From Erysipelotrichaceae bacterium (GTDB lineage Bacteria; Bacillota_I; Bacilli_A; Erysipelotrichales; Coprobacillaceae), in assembly GCA_018365815.1 (NCBI GenBank), contig JAGZJH010000001.1:75221-139220 (forward strand): a stretch of DNA of 64,000 bases, read 5' to 3'. Numbering within the stretch: position 1 is the stretch's first letter; every line of letters begins with the position of its first letter. Both the position numbers and the translations under genes were made by a program. Of the stretch, positions 17,401-25,302 are shown one piece after another. The notes under the pieces are model-generated. The model made no database searches. It was given only the letters and a program-made list of their open reading frames with translations, and was not told where the DNA came from.

Positions 17401-18654
17401 AATAAAATCTACTTCATTTAAAAATTGTTTAGCAGCTTTATAATGGGCAATTGTTTCTACTTCACCAAAATCAACTTTTAATGCCGCTTTAATTAAAGCT
17501 TCACCATAACCTGTCACACCGGTTTTTTTGATTGTACAGTTTTTAGGTAACATTTTATAAATTTCTTTTACTTTTTTAATGACTAAATTAAGCGGATTGC
17601 CTTCATTAGAGCTATAAAAAGAATATAAAATCGATCCATTGACATCTATTAAAAGCATTTTAGAGGTTGTTGAACCAACATCAATTCCTAAATACACATC
17701 ACCTTGATAATCTTTTAAATCCACTCTTTTAACTTTCGCTAAATCATGTCGTTTTCTAAACAAATCTAATTCTTCTTGATGTTTAAATAATGGTTCTAAA
17801 ACATGACTGACTTCATGTCCTTGATTTTTTAATTCTTTAAGTGTTTGAATAAATCCACTTAATGTCATGTCTTTTGGATTTTCTTTAGCATGAAGACTTG
17901 CTCCCATGGCGACAAATAGTTGAGAATTATTAGGGAAAATGATTTCATCATCTTTTAATGATAATGTTTCAATAAAACGTTGTCTTAACTCATCTAAAAA
18001 ACAAAGGGGTCCGCCTAAAAAAGCCACCTTTCCTACAATTGGTTTTCCACACGCTAAACCACTGATTGTTTGATTGACAACGGCTTGAAAAATAGAAGCA
18101 GCAATATCTTCTTTTTTAGCCCCTTCATTAATTAAAGGTTGAATATCTGTTTTAGCGAATACACCACATCTTGAAGCAATTGGATAAATACGTTGATAAT
18201 GTTTGGCCAATTCATTTAATCCTTTAGCATCTGTATGTAAAAGGGTTGCCATTTGATCAATAAATGCCCCGGTTCCTCCAGCACAAGTTCCATTCATTCT
18301 TTGTTCTAATGCCCCATCAAAATATGTAATTTTAGCATCTTCGCCTCCTAATTCAATGGCAACATCAGTTTCAGGGATATATGTTTCAATTGTTTTTGTA
18401 CAAGCAATAACTTCTTGAATAAAATCAATTTTTAATGCTTTAGAAATTGATAATCCTCCCGATCCGGTAATAACAGGTGTTAAACTCATTTTAGGGTAGT
18501 TTGAATAAATCTTTTCTAATTCATTTAAAATTGTTTGTCTGACATCTGAATTATGTCGAACATAACTCTTATATAAACATTTATTTTCTTGATTAGTTAA
18601 ATAGGTTTTAACAGTTGTTGAACCTACGTCAATTCCTAAAAAATATTCATTCAT
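14434..18654 (-). CDS. large acyl-CoA dehydratase activase-like protein (two ASKHA domains + DUF2229)
   Basis: This is a 1406-residue fusion. Two BadF/HgdC-type ATPase domains each start with GIDVGSTT (residues 7 and about 320) and carry Fe-S ligand Cys motifs (GTCAGGTGAF; EACSSGCGSF). A Cys-rich segment (NCGKCTNNC, near 610) and a DUF2229/HgdB-like region with several conserved Cys (GCGVDAVTCDQ; NNDACYPS) follow. HgdC-type activases use ATP to push one electron into 2-hydroxyacyl-CoA dehydratases; these giant versions are common in anaerobic Firmicutes but their target is not established. It follows the MarR gene by 12 bases, and the two are probably one operon. Confidence 0.8.
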   Translation of the reverse strand: MNEYFLGIDVGSTTVKTYLTNQENKCLYKSYVRHNSDVRQTILNELEKIYSNYPKMSLTPVITGSGGLSISKALKIDFIQEVIACTKTIETYIPETDVAIELGGEDAKITYFDGALEQRMNGTCAGGTGAFIDQMATLLHTDAKGLNELAKHYQRIYPIASRCGVFAKTDIQPLINEGAKKEDIAASIFQAVVNQTISGLACGKPIVGKVAFLGGPLCFLDELRQRFIETLSLKDDEIIFPNNSQLFVAMGASLHAKENPKDMTLSGFIQTLKELKNQGHEVSHVLEPLFKHQEELDLFRKRHDLAKVKRVDLKDYQGDVYLGIDVGSTTSKMLLIDVNGSILYSFYSSNEGNPLNLVIKKVKEIYKMLPKNCTIKKTGVTGYGEALIKAALKVDFGEVETIAHYKAAKQFLNEVDFILDIGGQDMKAISIKEDVIQDITLNEACSSGCGSFLETFAHSLGKSIEDFSSLALMSKTPIDLGSRCTVFMNSKVKQAQKEGALLEDISAGLSYSVIKNALYKVIKLKNKEQLGKNIVVQGGTFYNDAVLRAFEKETGVEVIRPDIAGLMGAYGMAILAKERDDDTQSTLLNEQQLEALTYANTMKNCGKCTNNCMLTITTFNDGREFISGNRCERGANVELKQKSLPNLFNYKYKRVFNYHSLKEEEAIRGVVGIPRVLNIYENYPFWHTFFTELKFKVVLSSRTSKQIYEKGIESIPSESVCYPAKMVHGHIEDLIEKGIKFIFYPSVAYEKKENNDSKNHYNCPVVASYPEVIRNNIDHLQSKHINFKNPFISLNNPKTLFGILKQELEAFNVSDLELHQAIEKSYEELERYHQDVRDEGKRVLKYIEDNHLTGIVLAGRPYHIDPEINHGIAKLITSEGFVVLSEDSVCHLDEEHLDLRVVDQWAYHSRLYKAASYVSKKSNLELIQLTSFGCGVDAVTCDQVSEILKTRNKIYTLIKIDEGSNLGAVRIRIRSLKATLLKKNKNVNVNSNYEVTKVPFTKEMKKQGYTILCPQMSPLHFQFIETAMKSEGYNFEVLPSVDSGAVEQGLKYVNNDACYPSILVTGSIMNALNSGKYDLNKVAVIISQTGGGCRATNYIAFIRKALKDANMEHIPVISANLSGLENNPGFKINFSIAKKVAIGAMYGDLFMRVLYRVRPYEKVKGSANQLYQSWIEKCKENVVNGNMKQFKKNVYEIVEAFDQLPILDIKKPRVGLVGEILVKFHPTANNEIVDIIEAEGAEAVMPDLIDFFQYCFYNARFKKDHFEGKKSTLWLCNRGIWLIDFLRKDMIKALKASKRFNAPTPINTIAKKASEIVSLGNMTGEGWFLTGEMIELIEEGAPNIVCMQPFACLPNHVTGKGVIKALKKAYPQSNVVAIDYDPGASEVNQLNRIKLMLSTAFKNIKE

Positions 18655-18666
18655 ATTTCCACCTCT

Positions 18667-19104
18667 TTATTTATCATTTTGTTGACTCATAAAATATGCC
18701 ACACGTTTCATAATTCGTATGTATTCCTTTGTGTCATGTTCACCTAAAAAAGTTAACACTTTAGAAAGATGCGTAATAGCGATCTCTCTTTTTTGATTAA
18801 CGTGTTCTTTACCAAGATTAGTCAAATAGACGTTTATTTTACGTTTATCACTGGAATCTGTTTTCCTTTCAACAAATCCCTTTTTAGTTAAATTTTTTAA
18901 AATAGCCGCTACTCTTGATGTATTCACCATAAAACGTTCACTAATATCATGGGCAGTGGCACCGTTTTTTTCATCAAATAAGTAAATTAACACTGCCACT
19001 TCACCTTTACTAATGGTAGTCACATGGTTTTTAAAAAAAGGGCGACTTTGTTCATTTTTCATTAAATAAATAATTAATTCTTTTGCTTCGTTTTCGTAAT
19101 CCAT
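18667..19104 (-). CDS. MarR-family transcriptional regulator
   Basis: This 145-residue winged-helix protein has the MarR core: ATAHDISERFMVNTSRVAA as recognition region, then LTKKGFVERKTDSSDKR as the wing. The start at 19104 (MDYENEAKEL) is chosen because GTGAGGT lies just before it and because the promoter -35 and -10 fall inside any longer reading frame. It probably represses itself and the downstream activase gene. The ligand is unknown. Confidence 0.85.
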   Translation of the reverse strand: MDYENEAKELIIYLMKNEQSRPFFKNHVTTISKGEVAVLIYLFDEKNGATAHDISERFMVNTSRVAAILKNLTKKGFVERKTDSSDKRKINVYLTNLGKEHVNQKREIAITHLSKVLTFLGEHDTKEYIRIMKRVAYFMSQQNDK

Positions 19105-19109
19105 AAAAT

Positions 19110-19155
19110 ACCTCACACCATGAGGCATTTTATATCTTTCGACAAATATTGTCAA
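19110..19155 (-). promoter_or_regulatory. MarR-activase promoter with two dyads
   Basis: TTGACA (19155-19150) and TAAAAT (19132-19127) have a 17-base spacer. A dyad GACAA-TAT-TTGTC (19153-19141) overlaps the -35, and a second, CCTCA-tggtg-TGAGG (19125-19111), covers the leader and the ribosome site. Both are plausible MarR operators; the second could also mask translation as an RNA hairpin. Confidence 0.6.
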
Positions 19156-19193
19156 ACTTTTTAACCTACATTCAACATTCTAAACGCTTACAA

Positions 19194-19226
19194 ATAAAAA
19201 AACGGTATTAAATCAATATACCGTTT
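19194..19226 (-). terminator. terminator of the thiamine operon
   Basis: AAACGGTAT/ATACCGTTT stem (19226-19218 with 19208-19200) followed by seven T residues on the minus strand. It overlaps the deformylase-like stop codon. Confidence 0.85.
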
Positions 19227-19621
19227 AAATGATCTATCTCATGTTGTATAATTTGAGCCGTTAATCCTTCAAAAGTCTTAATCCTCTTTTTAAACTGCTC
19301 ATCTTCAAATTCTACTTTAATCTTTGGATAACGTTTCACTTCTCTTTGAGTAGCATGTGATAAACACCCTTCCATAGTATTATAAATCTGACCTGAGAAT
19401 TTAATAATCTTAGGATTGATTAAAATTAAAGATGAATTTTGAAAAGTGACAATAATTATATTTTTACTTACCCCTATCATATTGGCTGCCATTCCTAAAC
19501 ATTCGCTTTGATAAAAAGCAAGCGTATCTTTCAAATCTTGAATAATTGAGTAATCTTCTTTAAAAGCCGGTGAAGATTTGATAGATAAAAATATTGGATC
19601 TTTGACTATTGTTTTAATCAT
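19208..19621 (-). CDS. peptide deformylase-like protein
   Basis: This 137-residue protein carries the deformylase motifs in altered form: GMAANMIG (the usual Gln is Asn), EGCLS and HEIDHLNG. The metal ligands Cys, His and His and the catalytic Glu of HEIDH are kept. It resembles the short secondary deformylases seen beside true Def in Firmicutes. It is the last gene of the thiamine operon, 32 bases after thiD; a role in thiamine use is not evident. Whether it deformylates nascent proteins is unproven because of the Gln-to-Asn change. Confidence 0.75.
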   Translation of the reverse strand: MIKTIVKDPIFLSIKSSPAFKEDYSIIQDLKDTLAFYQSECLGMAANMIGVSKNIIIVTFQNSSLILINPKIIKFSGQIYNTMEGCLSHATQREVKRYPKIKVEFEDEQFKKRIKTFEGLTAQIIQHEIDHLNGILI

Positions 19622-19653
19622 GATTTATACTCCGATCTTATCATTATTTGAAT

Positions 19654-20454
19654 TTAGTCTTGAAGGTGACTATTCTGAGTTGATAAATACAAATGGTTTA
19701 ACGGACCTCTACCATTGCCTAAATCTAATCCATCTTGAATAGCCCCTGTAAGATACTCTTTAGCTAGTCTAATGCTTTCTTGTAAGGTATTCCCTTTTGC
19801 TAAAAAACAAGCAATGGCACTAGATAAAGTACACCCCGTTCCATGTGTATTAGGATTATCAATTCGTTTTGATTTATACCATGTAAATGTATTCTTGTCA
19901 AATAGTAAATCATTGGCTTCTTGAAAATGTCCGCCTTTAATTAATACTGCTGTATGAATTTTATTTGCAATAATCTTAGCAGCCTCAAGCATATCATTTT
20001 CATCATGAATTTGAATACCACTTAAAACCTCTGCTTCTGATAAATTAGGAGTAATCACTGTGGCAAGTGGTAAAAGTTCATTAATTAAAGTTTTGGTTGC
20101 TGTTTTGTTTAATAAACGACTGTTGCTAGTAGAGACCATTACCGGATCAACTACTAACGATGTCACTTGATATTGTTTTAACTTTTTAACAATCGCATGG
20201 ATAATATTTTCATCTTGAACCATACCAATTTTAACACTATCTGGAACAATATCATTAAAGATACTATCTATTTGTGCTTCAACAAACTCCGGTGATACTT
20301 CGCTAATTCCTTGAACCCCAGTCGTATTTTGGGCAGTTAATGCCGTAATGACACTCATACCATAAACAGATAACGCACACATTGTTTTTAAATCCGCTTG
20401 AATACCGGCTCCACCACTACAATCAGAACCAGCTATTGTTAAAACTTTTTCCAT
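19654..20454 (-). CDS. thiD: hydroxymethylpyrimidine (phosphate) kinase
   Basis: This 266-residue PfkB/ribokinase-fold enzyme phosphorylates HMP and HMP-phosphate to HMP-PP for thiamine synthesis. Typical motifs are TIAGSDCSGGAGIQADLKT at the start, KIGMV, VVDPVMVSTS and NTHGTGCTLSSAIA (anion hole). It overlaps the preceding HAD gene by 16 bases in the riboswitch-controlled operon. Confidence 0.93.
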   Translation of the reverse strand: MEKVLTIAGSDCSGGAGIQADLKTMCALSVYGMSVITALTAQNTTGVQGISEVSPEFVEAQIDSIFNDIVPDSVKIGMVQDENIIHAIVKKLKQYQVTSLVVDPVMVSTSNSRLLNKTATKTLINELLPLATVITPNLSEAEVLSGIQIHDENDMLEAAKIIANKIHTAVLIKGGHFQEANDLLFDKNTFTWYKSKRIDNPNTHGTGCTLSSAIACFLAKGNTLQESIRLAKEYLTGAIQDGLDLGNGRGPLNHLYLSTQNSHLQD

Positions 20455-21071
20455 ATTCTATCCCTCTTTTTCCATGAAGTTAAATAAACATCACAAACTT
20501 CTTGAATATCTTCACCATCTTGTAAACCCACTGTTTGATAATTCAAAGAAGTCAATGTCTTTAATACTACATACGAATCCTCTATAAAAATAACTTCTTG
20601 TTGATCAAAATTTAATATTTTTAATAATTGACTATAATCATCAATGGTTGTTTTATTAAAATTAAAATCATTACACGTTAATATTTGATTAAAATATTTT
20701 CTTAACCCAAAACGTTTTAGCGTTATCTCTACAATCTTTGTGGTATTAGTTGTATAAATATAAAGTTGAATCCCTTTTTGATTGCATTCTAATATAAATT
20801 TCTCAACATCTTTTTTTAATGTGACTTGTGTTAAATATTGATGAACAATAAGATTTGTGATTTGATTTTGGATTGTTTCAATACTTTGTTCAAGTTGAAA
20901 ATGTTTTTTTAAATAAATCGATGATTCTTTTAATGTCATATCTTTAACTTTTTGGTCAATTTTATCATCACTAATATTTAAATTTTTTAAATATGTAGAA
21001 GCCAAGTGTTGCCATAAATTCATAGAATCTACAATCGTACCATCAAAATCCATGATTATTGCTTTAATCAT
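20439..21071 (-). CDS. HAD-superfamily phosphatase in the thiamine operon
   Basis: This protein of about 210 residues is a HAD hydrolase of the phosphoglucomutase-like subclass: DFDGTIVDS (nucleophile Asp), an alpha-helical cap, YTTNTT (motif II) and FIEDSYVVLKT (motif IV). ATG at 21071 overlaps the thiE stop; a GTG at 21083 is the alternative. Its place between thiE and thiD suggests hydrolysis of a thiamine-related phosphate (for example thiamine monophosphate), but this is inference from context only. Confidence 0.78.
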   Translation of the reverse strand: MIKAIIMDFDGTIVDSMNLWQHLASTYLKNLNISDDKIDQKVKDMTLKESSIYLKKHFQLEQSIETIQNQITNLIVHQYLTQVTLKKDVEKFILECNQKGIQLYIYTTNTTKIVEITLKRFGLRKYFNQILTCNDFNFNKTTIDDYSQLLKILNFDQQEVIFIEDSYVVLKTLTSLNYQTVGLQDGEDIQEVCDVYLTSWKKRDRIWKKF

Positions 21072-21708
21072 CAATGATTTCACTCACTTTTTCATACAAT
21101 TCTTTTGTTTTTGATTGGATATGGTCTCCTTTAAATATGGCTGAGACAACTGCAATTCCGTTAATATGACTTCCCCTTAACAATTTCACATTATCTTTTG
21201 TAATCCCACCGATAGCCACACTGTATATTTTTGAGTTTTCAGTAATTTGTTTTAATGTTTTAATTGAAACATCTGTGGCATCTAATTTTGTTGAAGTATT
21301 AAAGACTGCACCGATTCCAAAATAGTCAATGTCTAAATCTTTAGCTTTTAAATATTCATCATAATTATGAATTGAAAGTCCGATAATTTTATCCGGTCCT
21401 AAAATTTCTCTTGCCTTAACAACGTCTAAATCATCTTGTCCTAAATGAACCCCACTTGCATCAATGGCTTTAGCCACTTTAAGATTATCGTTAATAATTA
21501 AAGGAATATTGTGAGCCTCAGTAACTTTTTTAACTTTAGAAGCAATTTCAATAAACTCTTGATCTGTGCAGTCTTTTTCACGAAGTTGTATCATTGTGGC
21601 ATGACCTAAAATCGCTTGTTCAACTGCATCTTCTAATGTTTCATTTTCCTTTAACCATTGTCGATTAGTAATTGCATATAATTTTAAACTTTGTTTATCT
21701 AATCTCAT
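21064..21708 (-). CDS. thiE: thiamine-phosphate synthase
   Basis: This 214-residue TIM-barrel enzyme joins HMP-PP and thiazole phosphate. Visible motifs are TMIQLREKD, PLIINDNLKVAKAIDASGVH, LGQDDL, IGLSIHN, YFGIGAVFNTSTK and VAIGGITKDN. It overlaps thiM by 14 bases. The window has the salvage branch (thiM, thiE, thiD) but none of the de novo genes thiC, thiG or thiH. Confidence 0.94.
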   Translation of the reverse strand: MRLDKQSLKLYAITNRQWLKENETLEDAVEQAILGHATMIQLREKDCTDQEFIEIASKVKKVTEAHNIPLIINDNLKVAKAIDASGVHLGQDDLDVVKAREILGPDKIIGLSIHNYDEYLKAKDLDIDYFGIGAVFNTSTKLDATDVSIKTLKQITENSKIYSVAIGGITKDNVKLLRGSHINGIAVVSAIFKGDHIQSKTKELYEKVSEIIDD

Positions 21709-22513
21709 ATTTTGCTCCTTGTATTAATTCTTTTGAATCTACTAAACTAATAGCATCTATTAGATAAGTTTTATAACTTGAAGTCCCTTTGTTTTCTTGT
21801 TTTATTTGATCATATGCTTTTTCACCACAATATCCCATCAAACACACTGCACACATCACTGCTTCTAAAGGGGAATGAGAGTTTGCTGATAAATAAGCAT
21901 TAATTAAAGCAGATAACATACACCCTGTTCCTGTTACTTTTGACATTAAAGAATGCCCATTGTAAATTAAATAAGCTTTTTTCTCGTTGGCAACAATGTC
22001 AATTTTACCAGTAATGACAATAATACTTTCATATCTTTTTGCCATTTGTTTAGCTAAAATAATAAGATCATCGAGATTATTTTGATCTATTTGTTCATTA
22101 GCATCTACCCCTCTAGCAAGGCCATGTCCTTCATAAATCGCTTTAATTTCAGAAACATTTCCTTTAATTACACTAAAATGAAGTTGATCTAATAATTCGT
22201 AAACACAATTTGTTCTTAATTGACTCACTCCCATTCCAACCGGATCTAATGAAACCGGGTGATTTAGTTCATTGGCTTTTTTTCCGGCCTTTATCATTGA
22301 TTTAATGGTTCTTTGGTTTAATGTTCCAATATTAATATTTAAACCATTACAAATAGAAGTGACTTCTTCTACTTCCATTTCATCATCAGCCATAATTGGT
22401 GAAGCATTAGCAGCTAGTAAAATATTAGCACAATCATTGACTGTCACATAGTTTGTAATACAGTGAATCAACGGATTTTCAACTTTAACATTTTTCATCA
22501 TTGTTTCAAACAT
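21695..22513 (-). CDS. thiM: hydroxyethylthiazole kinase
   Basis: This 272-residue ribokinase-like kinase salvages the thiazole alcohol. Motifs are PLIHCITNYVTVNDCANILL, SPIMADD, LDPVGMGVSQLR, VIKGNVSEI and KVTGTGCMLSALI. It is the first gene after the TPP riboswitch terminator, with a GGAGCG ribosome site. Confidence 0.94.
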   Translation of the reverse strand: MFETMMKNVKVENPLIHCITNYVTVNDCANILLAANASPIMADDEMEVEEVTSICNGLNINIGTLNQRTIKSMIKAGKKANELNHPVSLDPVGMGVSQLRTNCVYELLDQLHFSVIKGNVSEIKAIYEGHGLARGVDANEQIDQNNLDDLIILAKQMAKRYESIIVITGKIDIVANEKKAYLIYNGHSLMSKVTGTGCMLSALINAYLSANSHSPLEAVMCAVCLMGYCGEKAYDQIKQENKGTSSYKTYLIDAISLVDSKELIQGAKYEIR

Positions 22514-22533
22514 AATTACGCTCCTTTATATCT

Positions 22534-22566
22534 AAAAAGTCCTCCTAGGATAATTGTCTAGGAGGA
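22534..22566 (-). terminator. riboswitch expression-platform terminator
   Basis: A perfect 10-bp stem GTCCTCCTAG/CTAGGAGGAC (22566-22557 with 22548-22539) is followed by five T residues. It lies between the TPP aptamer and thiM, so ligand binding probably favours termination. Confidence 0.9.
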
Positions 22567-22580
22567 CAAAATTTTCAATC

Positions 22581-22660
22581 ATTCCTACGTTGGCATTATC
22601 CAAATCAGGTTTATGGGTCGAAGTTGATGACTTCCTCTCAGCCTACTACATAAGCTCCCC
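22581..22660 (-). promoter_or_regulatory. TPP riboswitch (THI element)
   Basis: Minus-strand GGGGAGC (22660-22654), GCTGAGAGGAAG, ACCC, ACCTGATTTGGATAATGCCA and ACGTAGGAA are the conserved blocks of the thiamine pyrophosphate aptamer. It starts nine bases after the stop codon of the glucosidase gene, so its promoter must lie inside that gene (a weak TTGCCA with 17-base spacing to GAAAAT is visible) or transcription reads through. Confidence 0.95.
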
Positions 22661-22669
22661 GTTAATTAT

Positions 22670-24148
22670 TTAATTATTTTCTAAATCTTCACCATTTGTG
22701 GCAATGACTTTTTTATACCAGTCAAAAGATTTTTTCTTAGAACGTTTTAATGTACCGTTTCCTTGATCATCACGATCAACATAAATAAATCCATAACGTT
22801 TTTTCATTTCACCTGTTCCAGCTGAAACTAAATCGATACAACCCCAAGGTGTGTAACCGATTAAATCAACACCATCTTCATTAACTGCTTTATCCATTTG
22901 TTCAATATGTTCTTTTAAATATTCAATACGATAATCATCATTAATTGAACCACCTGCTTCAACTTGATCTACTGCACCAAGTCCGTTTTCAACAATGAAT
23001 ACTGGTTTTTGATATCTTTCCCATAAAGTATTTAAAGCAATTCTCAAACCTTTACCATCAATTTGCCAACCCCAGTCACTTGCTTTAATATATGGATTTT
23101 TAACCCCAAAACTAAAGTTTCCACCTGTATCTTCTCCTACTGGTGTACTAGATACACAACTTGATGAATAATATGAGAATCCTAAATAATCGACACAACC
23201 TTCTTTTAATACTTGTCGATCTTCTTCAGTAATATCTAAGACTACCCCTTCACGTTCATATTCTTTTAATTTATAAGCTGGATAATATCCACGACATTGA
23301 ACATCGCTATAAAAATGACGTTTACGAGTATCTTCCATCGCTAAAATTTGATCATCTGGATTACATGAATAACCATAAGTTGCCCCATAAGCAACCATTA
23401 ATCCTACTTTATTTTCAGGATCGATTTCATGAGCCATTTTAACAACTTTAGCACTTGCTACAAATTGATGATGAACTGCTTGTGCTTTGGCTTGTGGTGA
23501 AGATTCAACAACCCCCCCTGCAAAAAATGGTAACATTCCCATAATGTTAATTTCATTAAATGTCATCCAATATTTAACTTTTCCTTTATACTCATTAAAA
23601 ATTGTTTTACAGTAATTAACATAAAAATCAATCACCTTGCGATCTAACCAACCACCATATTTTTTAGTTAATGCTAAAGGTGTTTCGTAATGTGAAATAG
23701 TGACAACCGGTTCAATATTATATTTGTGTAATTCATCAAAGACATGATGATAAAATTCAATTCCTTTTGGATTTGGTGTTTCATCATCACCATTAGGGAA
23801 AATTCTTGCCCAGTTAATTGAAAGTCTAAAACATTTAAATCCCATTTCAGCAAATAAAGCAATATCTTCTTTATAATGATGATAAAAATCTATTCCGATA
23901 TGACTTGGATAATAATATCCTTCTTGCACATCACAAACAGCCTCTTTTGGTAAATCTGAATAAGGCATAATTGCTTGCGTCCCTTTAGTTCCATCAGGCA
24001 TTGTATAAGTAATACGACGAGATACTGTATGACTTCCGGCAGTAACAACATCTGCTGTACTTAATCCTTTACCATCATCTAAGTATCCTCCTTCAAATTG
24101 ATTAGCGGCAGTCGCCCCACCCCATAAAAATCCTTCTGGTAAACTCAT
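22670..24148 (-). CDS. 6-phospho-beta-glucosidase (GH1)
   Basis: This glycoside hydrolase family 1 enzyme of 492 residues splits phosphorylated beta-glucosides after PTS uptake. The start at 24148 (MSLPEGFLWGGATAANQFEG) follows GAAGGAGG. Acid/base Glu lies in MTFNEINI and the nucleophile Glu in VENGLG. The SAGTGEMKKRYGFIYVD block and the later KRSKKKSFDWYKK are typical of 6-phospho-specific members (BglA/AscB). No PTS gene is adjacent. An extended -10 lies upstream. Confidence 0.9.
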   Translation of the reverse strand: MSLPEGFLWGGATAANQFEGGYLDDGKGLSTADVVTAGSHTVSRRITYTMPDGTKGTQAIMPYSDLPKEAVCDVQEGYYYPSHIGIDFYHHYKEDIALFAEMGFKCFRLSINWARIFPNGDDETPNPKGIEFYHHVFDELHKYNIEPVVTISHYETPLALTKKYGGWLDRKVIDFYVNYCKTIFNEYKGKVKYWMTFNEINIMGMLPFFAGGVVESSPQAKAQAVHHQFVASAKVVKMAHEIDPENKVGLMVAYGATYGYSCNPDDQILAMEDTRKRHFYSDVQCRGYYPAYKLKEYEREGVVLDITEEDRQVLKEGCVDYLGFSYYSSSCVSSTPVGEDTGGNFSFGVKNPYIKASDWGWQIDGKGLRIALNTLWERYQKPVFIVENGLGAVDQVEAGGSINDDYRIEYLKEHIEQMDKAVNEDGVDLIGYTPWGCIDLVSAGTGEMKKRYGFIYVDRDDQGNGTLKRSKKKSFDWYKKVIATNGEDLENN

Positions 24149-24178
24149 TTTAAATTCCTCCTTCAAAAATACAAACAA

Positions 24179-24187
24179 ATTATATCA
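24179..24187 (-). promoter_or_regulatory. extended -10 of the glucosidase gene
   Basis: TGATATAAT on the minus strand, about 30 bases before the start codon. No good -35 is seen. Confidence 0.5.
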
Positions 24188-24221
24188 CTTTACCAAAATA
24201 CATCTTTGAATTTTCAAAAAA

Positions 24222-24245
24222 ATAAAAAGAGAAGCGCACTTCTCT
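24222..24245 (-). terminator. terminator of the Gx/FMN cluster
   Basis: AGAGAAG/CTTCTCT stem with loop TGCG, then T-rich TTTTTATTTTTTTG on the minus strand. It overlaps the stop codon of the membrane protein gene. Confidence 0.85.
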
Positions 24246-24774
24246 AATCTGTTAATTCATATAAATTATAATGATAATATAAAAATGATAAAACAGTTGC
24301 CATAATACCCATTACAAGCATCCCTGCAATACATAAATATCCAACCATCTTTCCAGCAAAATAGATATTATGAATTGTATTTGTATAAATATTTAAAATC
24401 GTATATTCCATAACCAAAAGTCTAGCACTCATGATATTTAAAATAATACAAACAACATTAATCAAAACCAATATTTTACGTTGATTGCTTTTTAAATAAC
24501 AAAGAAGCATTAAAATCAGTCCATACGCAATATAGTATAACGTAATTGAAATATGCAAATCTAAATCTACAATTCCTACATAATCATACATAAAACTATA
24601 TAACGTAAAACAAAATAGTAAAACTGGAATAGCGATTAATAACTTATTTATCCAAAATACATATTTCAAAATACGATGATGTGCAATTTCAAATTTATAT
24701 TTTAATAAATATTTAATTTCAAATAATGCAAAAATAATACTTATAAATATTCCTAATAGTACTAAAACCCCCAT
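24244..24774 (-). CDS. multi-pass membrane protein, unknown
   Basis: The 176-residue protein has about five hydrophobic helices (for example residues 2-20, 45-65, 78-96, 100-118, 145-168) and few charged loops. I recognise no family. A GGGGAGAGG site precedes the ATG. It follows the Gx transporter gene by 15 bases and ends at a terminator, so it is probably the last gene of that operon and may belong to the same membrane system. Confidence 0.6.
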   Translation of the reverse strand: MGVLVLLGIFISIIFALFEIKYLLKYKFEIAHHRILKYVFWINKLLIAIPVLLFCFTLYSFMYDYVGIVDLDLHISITLYYIAYGLILMLLCYLKSNQRKILVLINVVCIILNIMSARLLVMEYTILNIYTNTIHNIYFAGKMVGYLCIAGMLVMGIMATVLSFLYYHYNLYELTD

Positions 24775-24789
24775 TAAAACCTCTCCCCT

Positions 24790-25302
24790 TTATTTAAGTT
24801 TAACAGTATATTTTTTTAAATGTTTAATCACCGCAATAGCACTTAATCCTGTAAAAATCCCAGTAGGTATCGACGTTACAAATAGTAATACAATAAATGA
24901 TGCCATTAAGATTGATTGGTAAATATATACAACAACTATAATCTGCCCAATACCATGAAAAATAGCACTGATAATTGAAATAGAAACAATAGGTAAGTCT
25001 GTTAGTTTTTTAGCTAACATAATTGCAATACTACTTAATAACACCCCACCTACTGAAATAAACCACACATAATTAAAAATTGATCCTCTTAGTAATCCCC
25101 CTAAAACAACTCTTAAAATATTTACAATAAACATTTCTTTAGTTGAAAATAACTCAATAGTTACTAATGAAACAATATTTGCAAAACCAAGTTTCACACC
25201 ATAAGGCAGTGGAATTGCTAAAGAAGCTTCAAACATATGCAAAGCAATCGCCATTGTGGATAATAATGAAACATAAACTAACTTTTTTGTTTTTTTATTC
25301 AT
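24790..25302 (-). CDS. Gx transporter family membrane protein (HepT-like)
   Basis: This 170-residue membrane protein of about five helices belongs to the family labelled Gx transporter or heptaprenyl diphosphate synthase component I. Typical features are the start KLVYVSLLSTMAIALHMFE, then IPLPYGVKLGFANIVSL and LRVVLGGLLRGS. Members usually sit beside FMN-binding and NusG-II domain proteins, as here and at 52.6 kb. In Listeria a relative lies in the extracellular electron-transfer locus. The actual substrate is unknown. Confidence 0.75.
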   Translation of the reverse strand: MNKKTKKLVYVSLLSTMAIALHMFEASLAIPLPYGVKLGFANIVSLVTIELFSTKEMFIVNILRVVLGGLLRGSIFNYVWFISVGGVLLSSIAIMLAKKLTDLPIVSISIISAIFHGIGQIIVVVYIYQSILMASFIVLLFVTSIPTGIFTGLSAIAVIKHLKKYTVKLK

